Positions 1 through 5,441 of a stretch of 5,690 nt of DNA are shown here, in pieces. This DNA comes from CAZDQL01 sp964507325 (GTDB lineage: Bacteria > Planctomycetota > UBA1135 > GCA-002686595): assembly GCA_964507325.1 (NCBI GenBank), contig CAZDQL010000176.1:1-5690 (forward strand), in the 5' to 3' direction. The position numbers and the translations under genes are program-made. The stretch's first letter is position 1, and the number at the start of each line of letters is the position of its first letter. Under the pieces are notes generated by a model. That model was not told the DNA's origin. It ran no database searches and saw only the letters and a program-made list of their open reading frames with translations.

Positions 1-34
1 TGCTACCGCCGGTGCAACTGAGATCCAGTTTCGC
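1..34 (+). repeat. Left terminal inverted repeat
   Basis: The sequence begins TGCTACCGCCGGT, then has GATCCA at 22-27 and TTT at 29-31. It pairs with the reverse complement of 5408-5441 at 24 of 34 positions, including 11 of the outermost 13. It is the predicted IstA cleavage and binding end. Confidence 0.8.
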
Positions 35-60
35 CGGTGAAGTGATCCACCTTTCCGGCG
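22..60 (+). repeat. Left subterminal transposase-binding repeats
   Basis: Two related boxes are seen: GATCCAGTTTCGCCGG from 22 and GATCCACCTTTCCGG from 44, 22 bp apart. CGCCGGTG also occurs twice, at 7-14 and 32-39, 25 bp apart. Multiple direct repeats inside the ends are typical of IS21-family elements and are the expected IstA binding sites. Confidence 0.6.
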
Positions 61-90
61 TCGCGCTCATTGTGGGGCTGCCGTAGAGGA

Positions 91-102
91 GATCCGCGGA
101 TC
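91..102. promoter_or_regulatory. Perfect 12-bp palindrome, possible operator
   Basis: GATCCGCGGATC is its own reverse complement. It lies between the left terminal repeats and the first gene, where a regulator of the element's main operon could bind. The dyad does not extend past 12 bp. No direct evidence of binding exists, and a 12-bp palindrome in GC-rich DNA may be fortuitous. Confidence 0.3.
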
Positions 103-174
103 ACTGTTGTCGCGGGGACGAAGTGGCGCGGGGAAGTAGGACAGGGTACGATTCGGCGAGGAAGCTGAGATGGT

Positions 175-204
175 GAGAGCCCGGAGGAAGAGCTCCGGGC
201 TCTC
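175..204. terminator. Strong stem-loop near left end, possible read-through block
   Basis: GAGAGCCCGGAG (175-186) and CTCCGGGCTCTC (193-204) are perfect inverted repeats around a 6-nt loop, giving a 12-bp GC-rich stem. No T-run follows on either strand, so it is not a textbook intrinsic terminator. Hairpins just inside insertion-sequence ends are known to stop outside transcripts from driving transposase, and the position fits that role. It could instead be a structural element of the leader RNA. Confidence 0.5.
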
Positions 205-312
205 GGTGGATGAAACCAGAGCGAAGTAGCCATCAGGTCATCCAGGATCTTGATACTCCAGATTCACCGAGATGGCCAGATGCCTGCACGAGCGAAAGGG
301 CGAGGCAGGATC

Positions 313-843
313 ATGGTCTGTGTGATTGAACTTGGATGCCCGCGTTGTGGGAAGCGATTCAGGATCTGTCGGTCTTGTTACCGAAAGCATGTGTACTGCG
401 GCAAGGAATGCTCTCGGGCCTCGAGGCGGGAAGGCAAGCAGGTGTGGCAGCACGAGCACCGCCAGACCGACGCAGGGCGCGACGACCACCGCGACCAAGA
501 GCGAGAGCGCCGACGGCGGCGCAGAGACGAACGGGCGGCTCGCGTGGGCAGACACACTTCACCCGCGGGTGAGCAGTGCTGCAACATGACCCCTGACTCT
601 GCGCCAACTCGTCGAGATGCTGGCTGCAGTGCCCCTGATGCAGAGCGCCAAGGAGCCAATGAAGATGCTCACAGAGCGGTCCCCGATGAGACGCAGCAAG
701 CTCTCGGCGACCACGGGTCCGTGGAGGCGAGCCATCAGCATCGCTGTGCGTTCTGCGGCCGAGCCGGCTATCTCGTGGCCTGCTTCGGGCGGCGGCCCAC
801 GGGCCGAGCGCACGGAGTACGCGACTCGAAGCCGGAGGGCTGA
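313..843 (+). CDS. Cys-rich zinc-finger protein, transposon accessory
   Basis: This is a predicted 176-residue soluble protein. Three Cys pairs lie at the N terminus: C9/C12 (CPRC), C19/C22 (CRSC) and C29/C33 (YCGKEC). They are followed by a very basic Arg-rich helix (about 36-86, including GRDDHRDQERERRRRRR) and a final CAFC pair at 145-148. The spacing fits one or two zinc-binding knuckles, and the basic stretch suggests nucleic-acid contact. The pattern of CxxC, YCxxxC, then a GRxxHRxxQ-type basic segment resembles small uncharacterised proteins that I recall beside IS21-type istA genes; this is memory, not a search. The ATG at 313 is chosen for the purine-rich AGGCAGGA just upstream and because the Cys motif starts right after it. 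In-frame starts at 250 (TTG) and 280 (ATG) are possible. It is the first gene of the element, about 190 nt before the parB-like gene. Its function is unknown. Confidence 0.65.
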   Translation: MVCVIELGCPRCGKRFRICRSCYRKHVYCGKECSRASRREGKQVWQHEHRQTDAGRDDHRDQERERRRRRRDERAARVGRHTSPAGEQCCNMTPDSAPTRRDAGCSAPDAERQGANEDAHRAVPDETQQALGDHGSVEASHQHRCAFCGRAGYLVACFGRRPTGRAHGVRDSKPEG

Positions 844-1022
844 GTGCGCTGCGGCGCTGCAGCCGATGGGATTTGTGGAGAAGGACGTGGCAGGGAGGCA
901 TCGGGCCCACTTCGGTGAGATGGTAGCTCCCCAGGGTTGCCCGGTCCGTCGATCGATGCTGCGGGCCCCGGGGCGAGTGCGGCGGCGAACCGGGCAAGTC
1001 AGATGGCCGTGGCTTCAGAGCA
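844..1022 (+). other. Intergenic leader before the parB-like gene
   Basis: No convincing gene was found here. The main visible structure is a 9-bp inverted repeat, TTGCCCGGT (937-945) and ACCGGGCAA (989-997), enclosing 43 nt of GC-rich sequence and ending about 25 nt before the Shine-Dalgarno of the next gene. It could form a leader stem-loop. No clear promoter hexamers were identified by eye. Confidence 0.35.
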
Positions 1023-1028
1023 AGGAGG
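1023..1028 (+). promoter_or_regulatory. Near-consensus ribosome binding site fixing the parB-like start
   Basis: AGGAGG lies 5 nt before the ATG at 1034. It is the strongest Shine-Dalgarno in the window. It decides the start of the parB-like gene, since the open frame itself runs upstream to 617 through sequence that does not resemble ParB. Confidence 0.75.
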
Positions 1029-1033
1029 TAGCG

Positions 1034-1963
1034 ATGGCAACAACAGAGCAGGTTCTGAAACTGGAAGAGATCGGCGAGGGGTACGGGAGCCTGCGACTGG
1101 TGAACCCGCGTGCCGAGAAGCAGATGCGGGAGTCGCTGGAGCGCTACGGTCAGATGTCGCCGGTGGTGGTATGCCGCGGGGCATCCGGGGGCTACGAGCT
1201 CATAGACGGCTTCAAGCGCCTTCGGGCGAGCCGGAAGCTGGGTACGCTGCCGACACTTCGGGCGCGGGTGCTGGAGATAGGCGGCCGGGCGGCGAAGGCG
1301 GCGGTGCTGTGTCTGAACTGGGTCTCGCGGTCGGTATGCGAGCTGGAGGAGGGATGGGTTGTACATGCGTTATGTGGCGAGGACGGGCTGACCCAGGTGG
1401 AGGTGGGCGAACTGTTGGGGCGAGCTCAAAGTTGGGTCAGCCGCCGCCTCTCGCTGGTAGAACGGCTGAGCGACGAAGTGCAGGAGCAACTGCGGCTGGG
1501 GCTGATCACCGGGACGGTGGGGCGGGAGCTGGCGCGTGTGCCGCGCGGCACGCAGGAGCGGTTGCTGAAGGCGGTCACCGAGCATGGATTGGGAAGCCGG
1601 GAGGTGGCGGGCCTGGTGGGCCTCTGGCTCGATGCGAGCCCCGAGGAGCAGGAGGAGCTATTGCGGGCGCCACGAGAGGTTCTGGCTGCACACGGCAAGA
1701 CTGCCGCAGAACTGCGGGACCCACGCCTTGACGAAGCCGGGAACGAGTTCCTGCGGGACCTTTCGCGAATGGAGCGGGCCTGTGCGCGGGTGACGTCCAC
1801 AGTGGGCGTGCGTGGCCTGTCTCATCTGCGCCCCGGGGACTTGGTGGTGCTGGCGCCGGTCATCGGGCAAGTCCATCGAGCTGGCCGTCAGGCGAGCCGA
1901 CTGCTGCAGGATGCCCTGCTCGCCGCCCAAAGAGATCCGGATGACGGCGTACAACAGCCGTGA
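1034..1963 (+). CDS. ParB/RepB/Spo0J-family DNA-binding protein of the transposon
   Basis: This is a 309-residue protein with ParB-like order. An N-terminal ParB fold (about 15-100) contains ERYGQMSPVVV, then GYELIDGFKRLRASRKLG at 53-70. A central helix-turn-helix (about 118-141, LTQVEVGELLGRAQSWVSRR) follows, then the helical linker typical of Spo0J-type ParB (142-195). The C-terminal 110 residues are unlike the usual ParB dimer domain. The CTP-binding motifs look degenerate: the usual GERRxRA is DGFKRLRA (58-65), and the usual ENxQR region reads LNWVSR (94-99). Sliding-clamp activity is therefore doubtful, though DNA binding is likely. The start at 1034 follows a near-consensus Shine-Dalgarno. 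The gene overlaps istA by 23 nt, implying translational coupling. No ParA-like gene is present, which argues against ordinary plasmid partition and for regulation of transposition or DNA organisation by the element. Family assignment is firm; the role is inferred. Confidence 0.88.
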   Translation: MATTEQVLKLEEIGEGYGSLRLVNPRAEKQMRESLERYGQMSPVVVCRGASGGYELIDGFKRLRASRKLGTLPTLRARVLEIGGRAAKAAVLCLNWVSRSVCELEEGWVVHALCGEDGLTQVEVGELLGRAQSWVSRRLSLVERLSDEVQEQLRLGLITGTVGRELARVPRGTQERLLKAVTEHGLGSREVAGLVGLWLDASPEEQEELLRAPREVLAAHGKTAAELRDPRLDEAGNEFLRDLSRMERACARVTSTVGVRGLSHLRPGDLVVLAPVIGQVHRAGRQASRLLQDALLAAQRDPDDGVQQP

Positions 1964-3593
1964 GGAGCTGGAAAACCTGGTGGTCACCCGACATCGGGTG
2001 GGGTGGTCTGCGCGCAAGCTGGCCAAGGACCTGGGCATCAGCCGCAATACGGTACGCAAGATCCTCCGGAAGAACCGCACGCAACGTGAGGAGGGTCACG
2101 ATCTGCTCACAAGGAAGTCCTGTGCGCCGAGGCCCAGCAAGCTCGACGAGTACGTGCCACAGATCGAGAAACTGCTGAGCCAGTATCCCGACATCACGGG
2201 CAAGCGGGTCTTCGAGGAGCTGCAAACAGCCGGCTACAAGGGGGGCATCTCGATCCTGCGCGAAAAGCTGCAGAAGCTCCGCCCGCAGCCGAAGCGCACC
2301 CCGATCGTACGCTTCGAAACGCCGCCTGGACAGCAGGGGCAGATGGACCGGAGCCCCTACAAGCTGAAGCTGCGTTGCGGCGACCTGCTACGAACTGTTT
2401 GCTTTTCCTACGTTCTGGGCTTCTCGCGTCGGCAGTACATCGACTTCGTGGAGCACCGTGACTTCTACACGCTGATCCGGCGTCACCAGGCGGCCTTCGA
2501 GCACTTCGACGGCGTGCCCGAAGAGTGCCTGTACGACAGCGAAAAGACGGTGGTGCTGCGCTGGGAAGCGAATCGGCCGCTCTACAACCCATCGTTTCTG
2601 CAGTTCATCACCCACTACAACTGCCGGCCGATAGCCTGCCGGCGCGGTCGGCCGGAAACGAAAGGCAAAGTGGAGGCACCGTTCCAATACGTGGAGGGAA
2701 ACCTGCTCAACGGGCGGACCTTCGTCGATTTGGAGGACCTGCGTCGGACAGCCCGCTGGTGGCTCGCGAACCGTTCGGACCCACACATCCACGGCACCAC
2801 TAATCGGGCGCCGCCGGAGCTGTTCATGGCCGAGGAGGCATCGGCGCTGCAGCCGTTGCCCTTGCACCCATATGACACATCGGAGGTGGGTTTCCGCGTG
2901 TGCTCACTGGACGGCTTCATCGAGTGGGCGACGAATAGGTACTCGGTGGACTACGAGCACGTGGGCGAGATTATGACGGTGAAGGCGACCGAAGACGAGA
3001 TCGTCGTCTACAGCCCCGATATCCGCCAGGTCGCACTGCACGAGCGCCGCCCCGACTCGGCCCGCGAGACGCGGGAGCTACCCGAGCACCGGGCCCATGC
3101 CAGGCGTGTACGCTACGGCCTCGAGCCCGTGCGAGAGACGTTTCTTGCGCTAGGAAAGGCCACCGAAGAGTTCCTCGTCGGCCTACAGAAGAGCTTTCCG
3201 CGCAACAGCGGCTACCACGCTCGACGCATCCTGCTCCTGAAGGAGACCTACAACGCCGATGACATCCACCAGGCGCTGGTGCACGCAATGCGTTACCACG
3301 CCCACGACTGCCTGGCGGTGGAACGAATCCTCAAGGCGCGCTTTCGCCCGCGGAGCTTGGAGGAGTGCCTGCACCGCCAGAGTGCGGAGCGGCTCCGTAG
3401 CGCACTACCAAGGATCGAGCAGCGCAGCCTCTCCGAGTACCACGTCTTGTTGGGCGCCGGGGATTCGGAACCGCCACCATTTCAAGAGGGACATGATGAA
3501 CACAGAAAACAAGGACCGGCCCGTGGAGGCCACCGAGGATCTACAACGGATCCGGACCTGCCTGCAGGCACTGAGACTCCCGAAGATCATTGA
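1941..3593 (+). CDS. istA: IS21-family transposase IstA (DDE recombinase)
   Basis: This 550-residue transposase catalyses end cleavage and strand transfer of the element, working with IstB. The N terminus holds a helix-turn-helix (about 23-42, SARKLAKDLGISRNTVRKIL) that should bind the terminal repeats. The DDE core is visible: D136 (GQQGQMDRSPY), D199 (ECLYDSEKTV) and E245 (RPETKGKVEAPF). A beta-barrel-like region (about 310-380, including EWATNRYSVDY) and a helical C terminus follow. The first Asp is followed by Arg, where IS21 members usually have Trp (QxDW). The ATG at 1941 gives the canonical N terminus, although the frame is open to 1812, and it overlaps the parB-like gene by 23 nt. Family resemblance ends near YHVLLGAG. 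The last 40 or so residues, overlapping istB, look like run-through after loss of an earlier stop. The gene appears intact and possibly active. Confidence 0.93.
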   Translation: MTAYNSREELENLVVTRHRVGWSARKLAKDLGISRNTVRKILRKNRTQREEGHDLLTRKSCAPRPSKLDEYVPQIEKLLSQYPDITGKRVFEELQTAGYKGGISILREKLQKLRPQPKRTPIVRFETPPGQQGQMDRSPYKLKLRCGDLLRTVCFSYVLGFSRRQYIDFVEHRDFYTLIRRHQAAFEHFDGVPEECLYDSEKTVVLRWEANRPLYNPSFLQFITHYNCRPIACRRGRPETKGKVEAPFQYVEGNLLNGRTFVDLEDLRRTARWWLANRSDPHIHGTTNRAPPELFMAEEASALQPLPLHPYDTSEVGFRVCSLDGFIEWATNRYSVDYEHVGEIMTVKATEDEIVVYSPDIRQVALHERRPDSARETRELPEHRAHARRVRYGLEPVRETFLALGKATEEFLVGLQKSFPRNSGYHARRILLLKETYNADDIHQALVHAMRYHAHDCLAVERILKARFRPRSLEECLHRQSAERLRSALPRIEQRSLSEYHVLLGAGDSEPPPFQEGHDEHRKQGPARGGHRGSTTDPDLPAGTETPEDH

Positions 3594-4374
3594 GTTGCTG
3601 GACGATGAGCTGGACCGCCTGGACAAGGGACGATCCTCCGCCACCCAGATGCTGCTTCGGTTGCTCGATGCCCAGGTGCAGTCTCAACGGGAGCGGAGGG
3701 TCGAGCGCCGGATCCGCGACTCCGAACTCCCCGAACGAAAGACCCTGATCGAGTTCGACTTCGACTTCCAACCCGACCTCGATCGAACCCTCATCCTGGA
3801 GCTGGCCACCATGGGCTTCGTGCCCCGACGCCAGGGCGTCATCCTGGCCGGCAACAGCGGCACGGGAAAGAGCCACATCGCCAAGGCGCTGGCACTGCAG
3901 GGCTGCCAGAAGGGCTACCGGGTCCGCTACACTACCGCTGCGGCCATGCTCGCGGTGCTCTATGCTTCCCTCGCCGACGACTCGCTGGAACAGAAGCTCA
4001 AGGACTACCTCTATCCGGAGCTCCTGGTCATCGATGAACTCGGCTTCGATCGCCTGGAGCGGGAGGATGCCAGAAATGCCGCGCTCTTTTTCAAGGTCAT
4101 CGACGGGAGATACGCCAAGCGATCGACGGTGCTGACCACCAATATCGACTTCGAGCACCTCGGCCACTACCTGGGCGACCCCGTCGTCACCACGGCCATC
4201 GTGGACCGGATGGTCCACCACTCGACCGTGATCAACATTGACGGACCTAGTTGGCGGCTCAATGAGTCGAAGAAGCTGAACGAGCGGACCGGCAAGCCGC
4301 AGAAGGAGCCAAAGACGGCGGTCAAGAAGGCCCGAACAAAGAAGGCGGCCGCCAGAAACTCACCCAACAACTGA
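3493..4374 (+). CDS. istB: IS21-family helper ATPase IstB (AAA+)
   Basis: This 293-residue AAA+ ATPase is the target-DNA partner of IstA, comparable to MuB and DnaC. In order it has an N-terminal helical domain (about 15-85) and Walker A GNSGTGKS at 120-127, where GPPGTGKT is common. Walker B LLVIDELG follows at 177-184, then sensor-1 STVLTTNIDF at 211-220 and the conserved AIVDRMVHHS segment with R239. The C-terminal tail (about 260-293) is Lys/Arg-rich and longer than in minimal IstB proteins, and may add nonspecific DNA binding. Two start codons lie in tandem, at 3493 and 3496; AGAGGG (3485-3490) is better spaced for 3496. The gene begins inside the end of the istA frame, about 100 nt before its stop, so translation is probably coupled. 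All catalytic motifs look intact. Confidence 0.93.
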   Translation: MMNTENKDRPVEATEDLQRIRTCLQALRLPKIIELLDDELDRLDKGRSSATQMLLRLLDAQVQSQRERRVERRIRDSELPERKTLIEFDFDFQPDLDRTLILELATMGFVPRRQGVILAGNSGTGKSHIAKALALQGCQKGYRVRYTTAAAMLAVLYASLADDSLEQKLKDYLYPELLVIDELGFDRLEREDARNAALFFKVIDGRYAKRSTVLTTNIDFEHLGHYLGDPVVTTAIVDRMVHHSTVINIDGPSWRLNESKKLNERTGKPQKEPKTAVKKARTKKAAARNSPNN

Positions 4375-4417
4375 AGCACCAAGCCGAGCCTGGTGCCAGG
4401 AAAGGAGAGAAGACGCC

Positions 4418-4819
4418 ATGACGAGCCGAAACGCCAAGCGCTCCCCGAAAGTCGTCGTGCCTCTGCCCGAACGAGTCCGCCGCCCGGGGCCGGCCGGTTT
4501 CGGATGGCTAGACGCGCGCCTGCACAAGCAGAAGTGGCTAACGCTGATGACCCCGGATGATGTCGCGGCCTACACCTTCCTCTGCCTGGTCGCCAACCGG
4601 CAGGGCGTTAGCTGGTATAGGCGCGACCGCATTCAGCAGGCCCTGGCCATCAGCGAGGACTCCCTTTGGCTCGCGCTCAGACGCCTGTATGCGTTGGACT
4701 TGGTCGCCTACCGCCCCTTCGGAAGGTACGCGTCGGATGGCTTCCACCAAGTGCTGTCACTACCGCCTCAAGGCGCTCCCGAATTCATGCCTTGGGTCGA
4801 ACACGAAGACCTACCATAG
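4418..4819 (+). CDS. Small winged-helix-like accessory protein
   Basis: This is a 133-residue basic protein with no membrane segment or signal peptide. After a basic tail (1-25) comes GFGWLDARL (28-35). A helix follows (about 45-61, PDDVAAYTFLCLVANRQG), then a helix-turn-helix-like part (about 67-95, RRDRIQQALAISEDSLWLALRRLYAL) and DLVAYRP leading into a probable beta wing ending in FHQVLSLPP. This order is typical of winged-helix proteins such as the DNA-binding domains of replication initiators and of small helix-turn-helix proteins found beside transposases. AGGAG at 4403-4407 precedes the ATG by 10 nt. It starts 43 nt after istB in the same direction and is probably in the same operon. 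Between the genes, GCACCA/TGGTGC (4376-4396) can form a weak hairpin. It may regulate the element or bind its ends; the target is unknown. It is not a recognised IS21 core component. Confidence 0.75.
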   Translation: MTSRNAKRSPKVVVPLPERVRRPGPAGFGWLDARLHKQKWLTLMTPDDVAAYTFLCLVANRQGVSWYRRDRIQQALAISEDSLWLALRRLYALDLVAYRPFGRYASDGFHQVLSLPPQGAPEFMPWVEHEDLP

Positions 4820-4938
4820 CCCGTGAGCCGCCAGCCTAACCAGCTCGCTTCCCCGCCCATCGCCCCTCCACAAGCGCTCCGAAAGCACGCAACGTCTGCC
4901 GCATCCCCCGTCTCCCCAAGAACCAGAGTCAACCACCA

Positions 4939-5295
4939 CTCATCTTCGATGAGAACAAGCGCCAGGGCCTCCAACTACTGGTCGTCCTCGATCACAGCAA
5001 GCGGCAGGGCCTTCGGCCCAGGAGCCAGAGCCAACCATTGCTCATCTTCGATGAGAACAAGCGCCAGGGCCTCCGGCCCGGCAACCACAGCCAACTGCTC
5101 GTCGTCCTCGATCACAGCAAGCGGCAGGGCCTTCGGCCCAGGAACCAGAGCCAACCATTGCTCATCTTCGATGAGAACAAGCGCCAGGGCCTCCGGCCCG
5201 GCAACCACAGCCAACTGCTCGTCGTCCTCGATCACAGCAAGCGGCAGGGCCTTCGGCCCAGGAACCAGAGCCAACCATTGCTCATCTTCGATGAG
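4939..5295. repeat. Four CTCATC-TTC-GATGAG palindromes in the A units
   Basis: A perfect 6-bp inverted repeat around TTC occurs at 4939-4953, 5041-5055, 5161-5175 and 5281-5295. In the B units the same place reads GTCGTC-CTC-GATCAC, which keeps the symmetry only partly. These are candidate binding sites for a dimeric protein, or RNA hairpins if transcribed. Confidence 0.6.
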
Positions 5296-5319
5296 AACAA
5301 GTGACAGGGCCTCCGGCCC
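5007..5319. repeat. Six GGGCC-YYC-GGCCC palindromes at exact 60-bp spacing (Y = T or C)
   Basis: Perfect 5-bp inverted repeats around TTC or TCC lie at 5007, 5067, 5127, 5187, 5247 and 5307. They are present in both unit types. Only the shortened first A copy (4939-4980) has lost its right arm, through the 18-bp deletion. Retention in A and B units despite other differences suggests the dyad may matter. Confidence 0.6.
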
Positions 5320-5389
5320 AGGAACCAGACCCTACCTGCCCCATCCAACCGGTGCTCTCACCTTAGGAAGTCCAGATCATGCAATTGTG

Positions 5390-5420
5390 GTGGATCTCCT
5401 CCTGGGTGCCAAAGTGGATC
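5390..5420 (-). repeat. Right subterminal transposase-binding repeats
   Basis: GTGGATC occurs at 5390-5396 and 5414-5420, 24 bp apart, in inverted orientation to the GATCCA boxes of the left end. The outer copy falls inside the terminal repeat. This matches the multiple-repeat end structure of the IS21 family. Confidence 0.6.
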
Positions 5421-5441
5421 CCACCCTGACCGGTGGTGGCA
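5408..5441 (-). repeat. Right terminal inverted repeat
   Basis: The reverse complement begins TGCCACCACCGGT and matches the left end at 24 of 34 positions. Base 5441 is the predicted outermost base. The adjoining minus-strand recombinase frame stops resembling its family at this point. Confidence 0.8.

Larger units (their letters stand above)
4921..5340. repeat. Tandem array of 60-bp units in an alternating 120-bp pattern
   Basis: Two related 60-bp units alternate. Unit A begins CTCATCTTCGATGAG and unit B begins GTCGTCCTCGATCAC. A-type copies start at 4939 (shortened), 5041, 5161 and 5281; B-type copies start at 4981, 5101 and 5221. The A copies at 5041 and 5161 are identical over 60 bp, as are the B copies at 5101 and 5221; the B at 4981 differs by one base. 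The first A copy lacks 18 bp, so it spans only 4939-4980. A divergent half copy precedes it from about 4921, and the last copy decays after about 5325. High identity implies recent amplification. It lies after the last gene and before the right end. The 60-bp length keeps some frames open on both strands, but no start with a ribosome site supports a gene. Confidence 0.9.
1..5441 (+). mobile_element. IS21-family transposon with ParB-like, zinc-finger and winged-helix passenger genes
   Basis: The element is bounded by imperfect inverted repeats starting with TG (left, base 1) and ending with CA (right, base 5441). Eleven of the outer 13 bases and 24 of the outer 34 match. Subterminal GATCCA boxes recur inside both ends, as in IS21-family ends, which carry several transposase-binding repeats. 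It encodes both IS21 proteins, IstA and IstB, in the usual order. At about 5.4 kb it is more than twice the usual 2-2.5 kb IS21 size. The excess is a zinc-finger gene and a parB-like gene upstream of istA, and a small winged-helix gene plus a tandem-repeat array downstream of istB. The minus-strand serine recombinase frame outside the right end loses family resemblance at the repeat, which supports 5441 as the junction. The flank left of base 1 is not visible, so the target duplication cannot be checked. Confidence 0.85.

Noticed and set aside
3..233. Minus-strand 76-codon frame at the left end
   Set aside because: It crosses the terminal repeats and the 12-bp-stem hairpin and has no recognisable motif or ribosome site. 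It is probably non-coding.
617..1033. N-terminal extension of the parB-like frame upstream of 1034
   Set aside because: The extension does not look like a ParB protein and overlaps the zinc-finger gene, while a near-consensus Shine-Dalgarno precedes 1034.
359..1366. Long minus-strand open frame of 335 codons opposite the left region
   Set aside because: It lies opposite the zinc-finger and parB-like genes, is rich in Arg, Pro, Ser and His as GC-rich shadow frames are, and has no recognisable domain.
1034..1963. Plasmid partition locus (parAB)
   Set aside because: No ParA ATPase or replication gene is nearby, and the gene lies within transposon ends and overlaps istA.
4021..4065. Resemblance of the repeat-frame peptide LLIFDENKRQGL to IstB Walker B LLVIDELGFDRL, as a source of the array
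   Set aside because: The match is short and the surrounding bases do not align, so a common origin is not supported.
3541..4221. Minus-strand open frame of 226 codons opposite istB
   Set aside because: It is an antisense shadow of the well-supported istB gene. Its composition follows the complementary codons and no family is recognisable.
4921..5340. CRISPR array
   Set aside because: There is no alternation of short identical repeats with unique spacers. The whole 60/120-bp unit is repeated and no cas genes are present.
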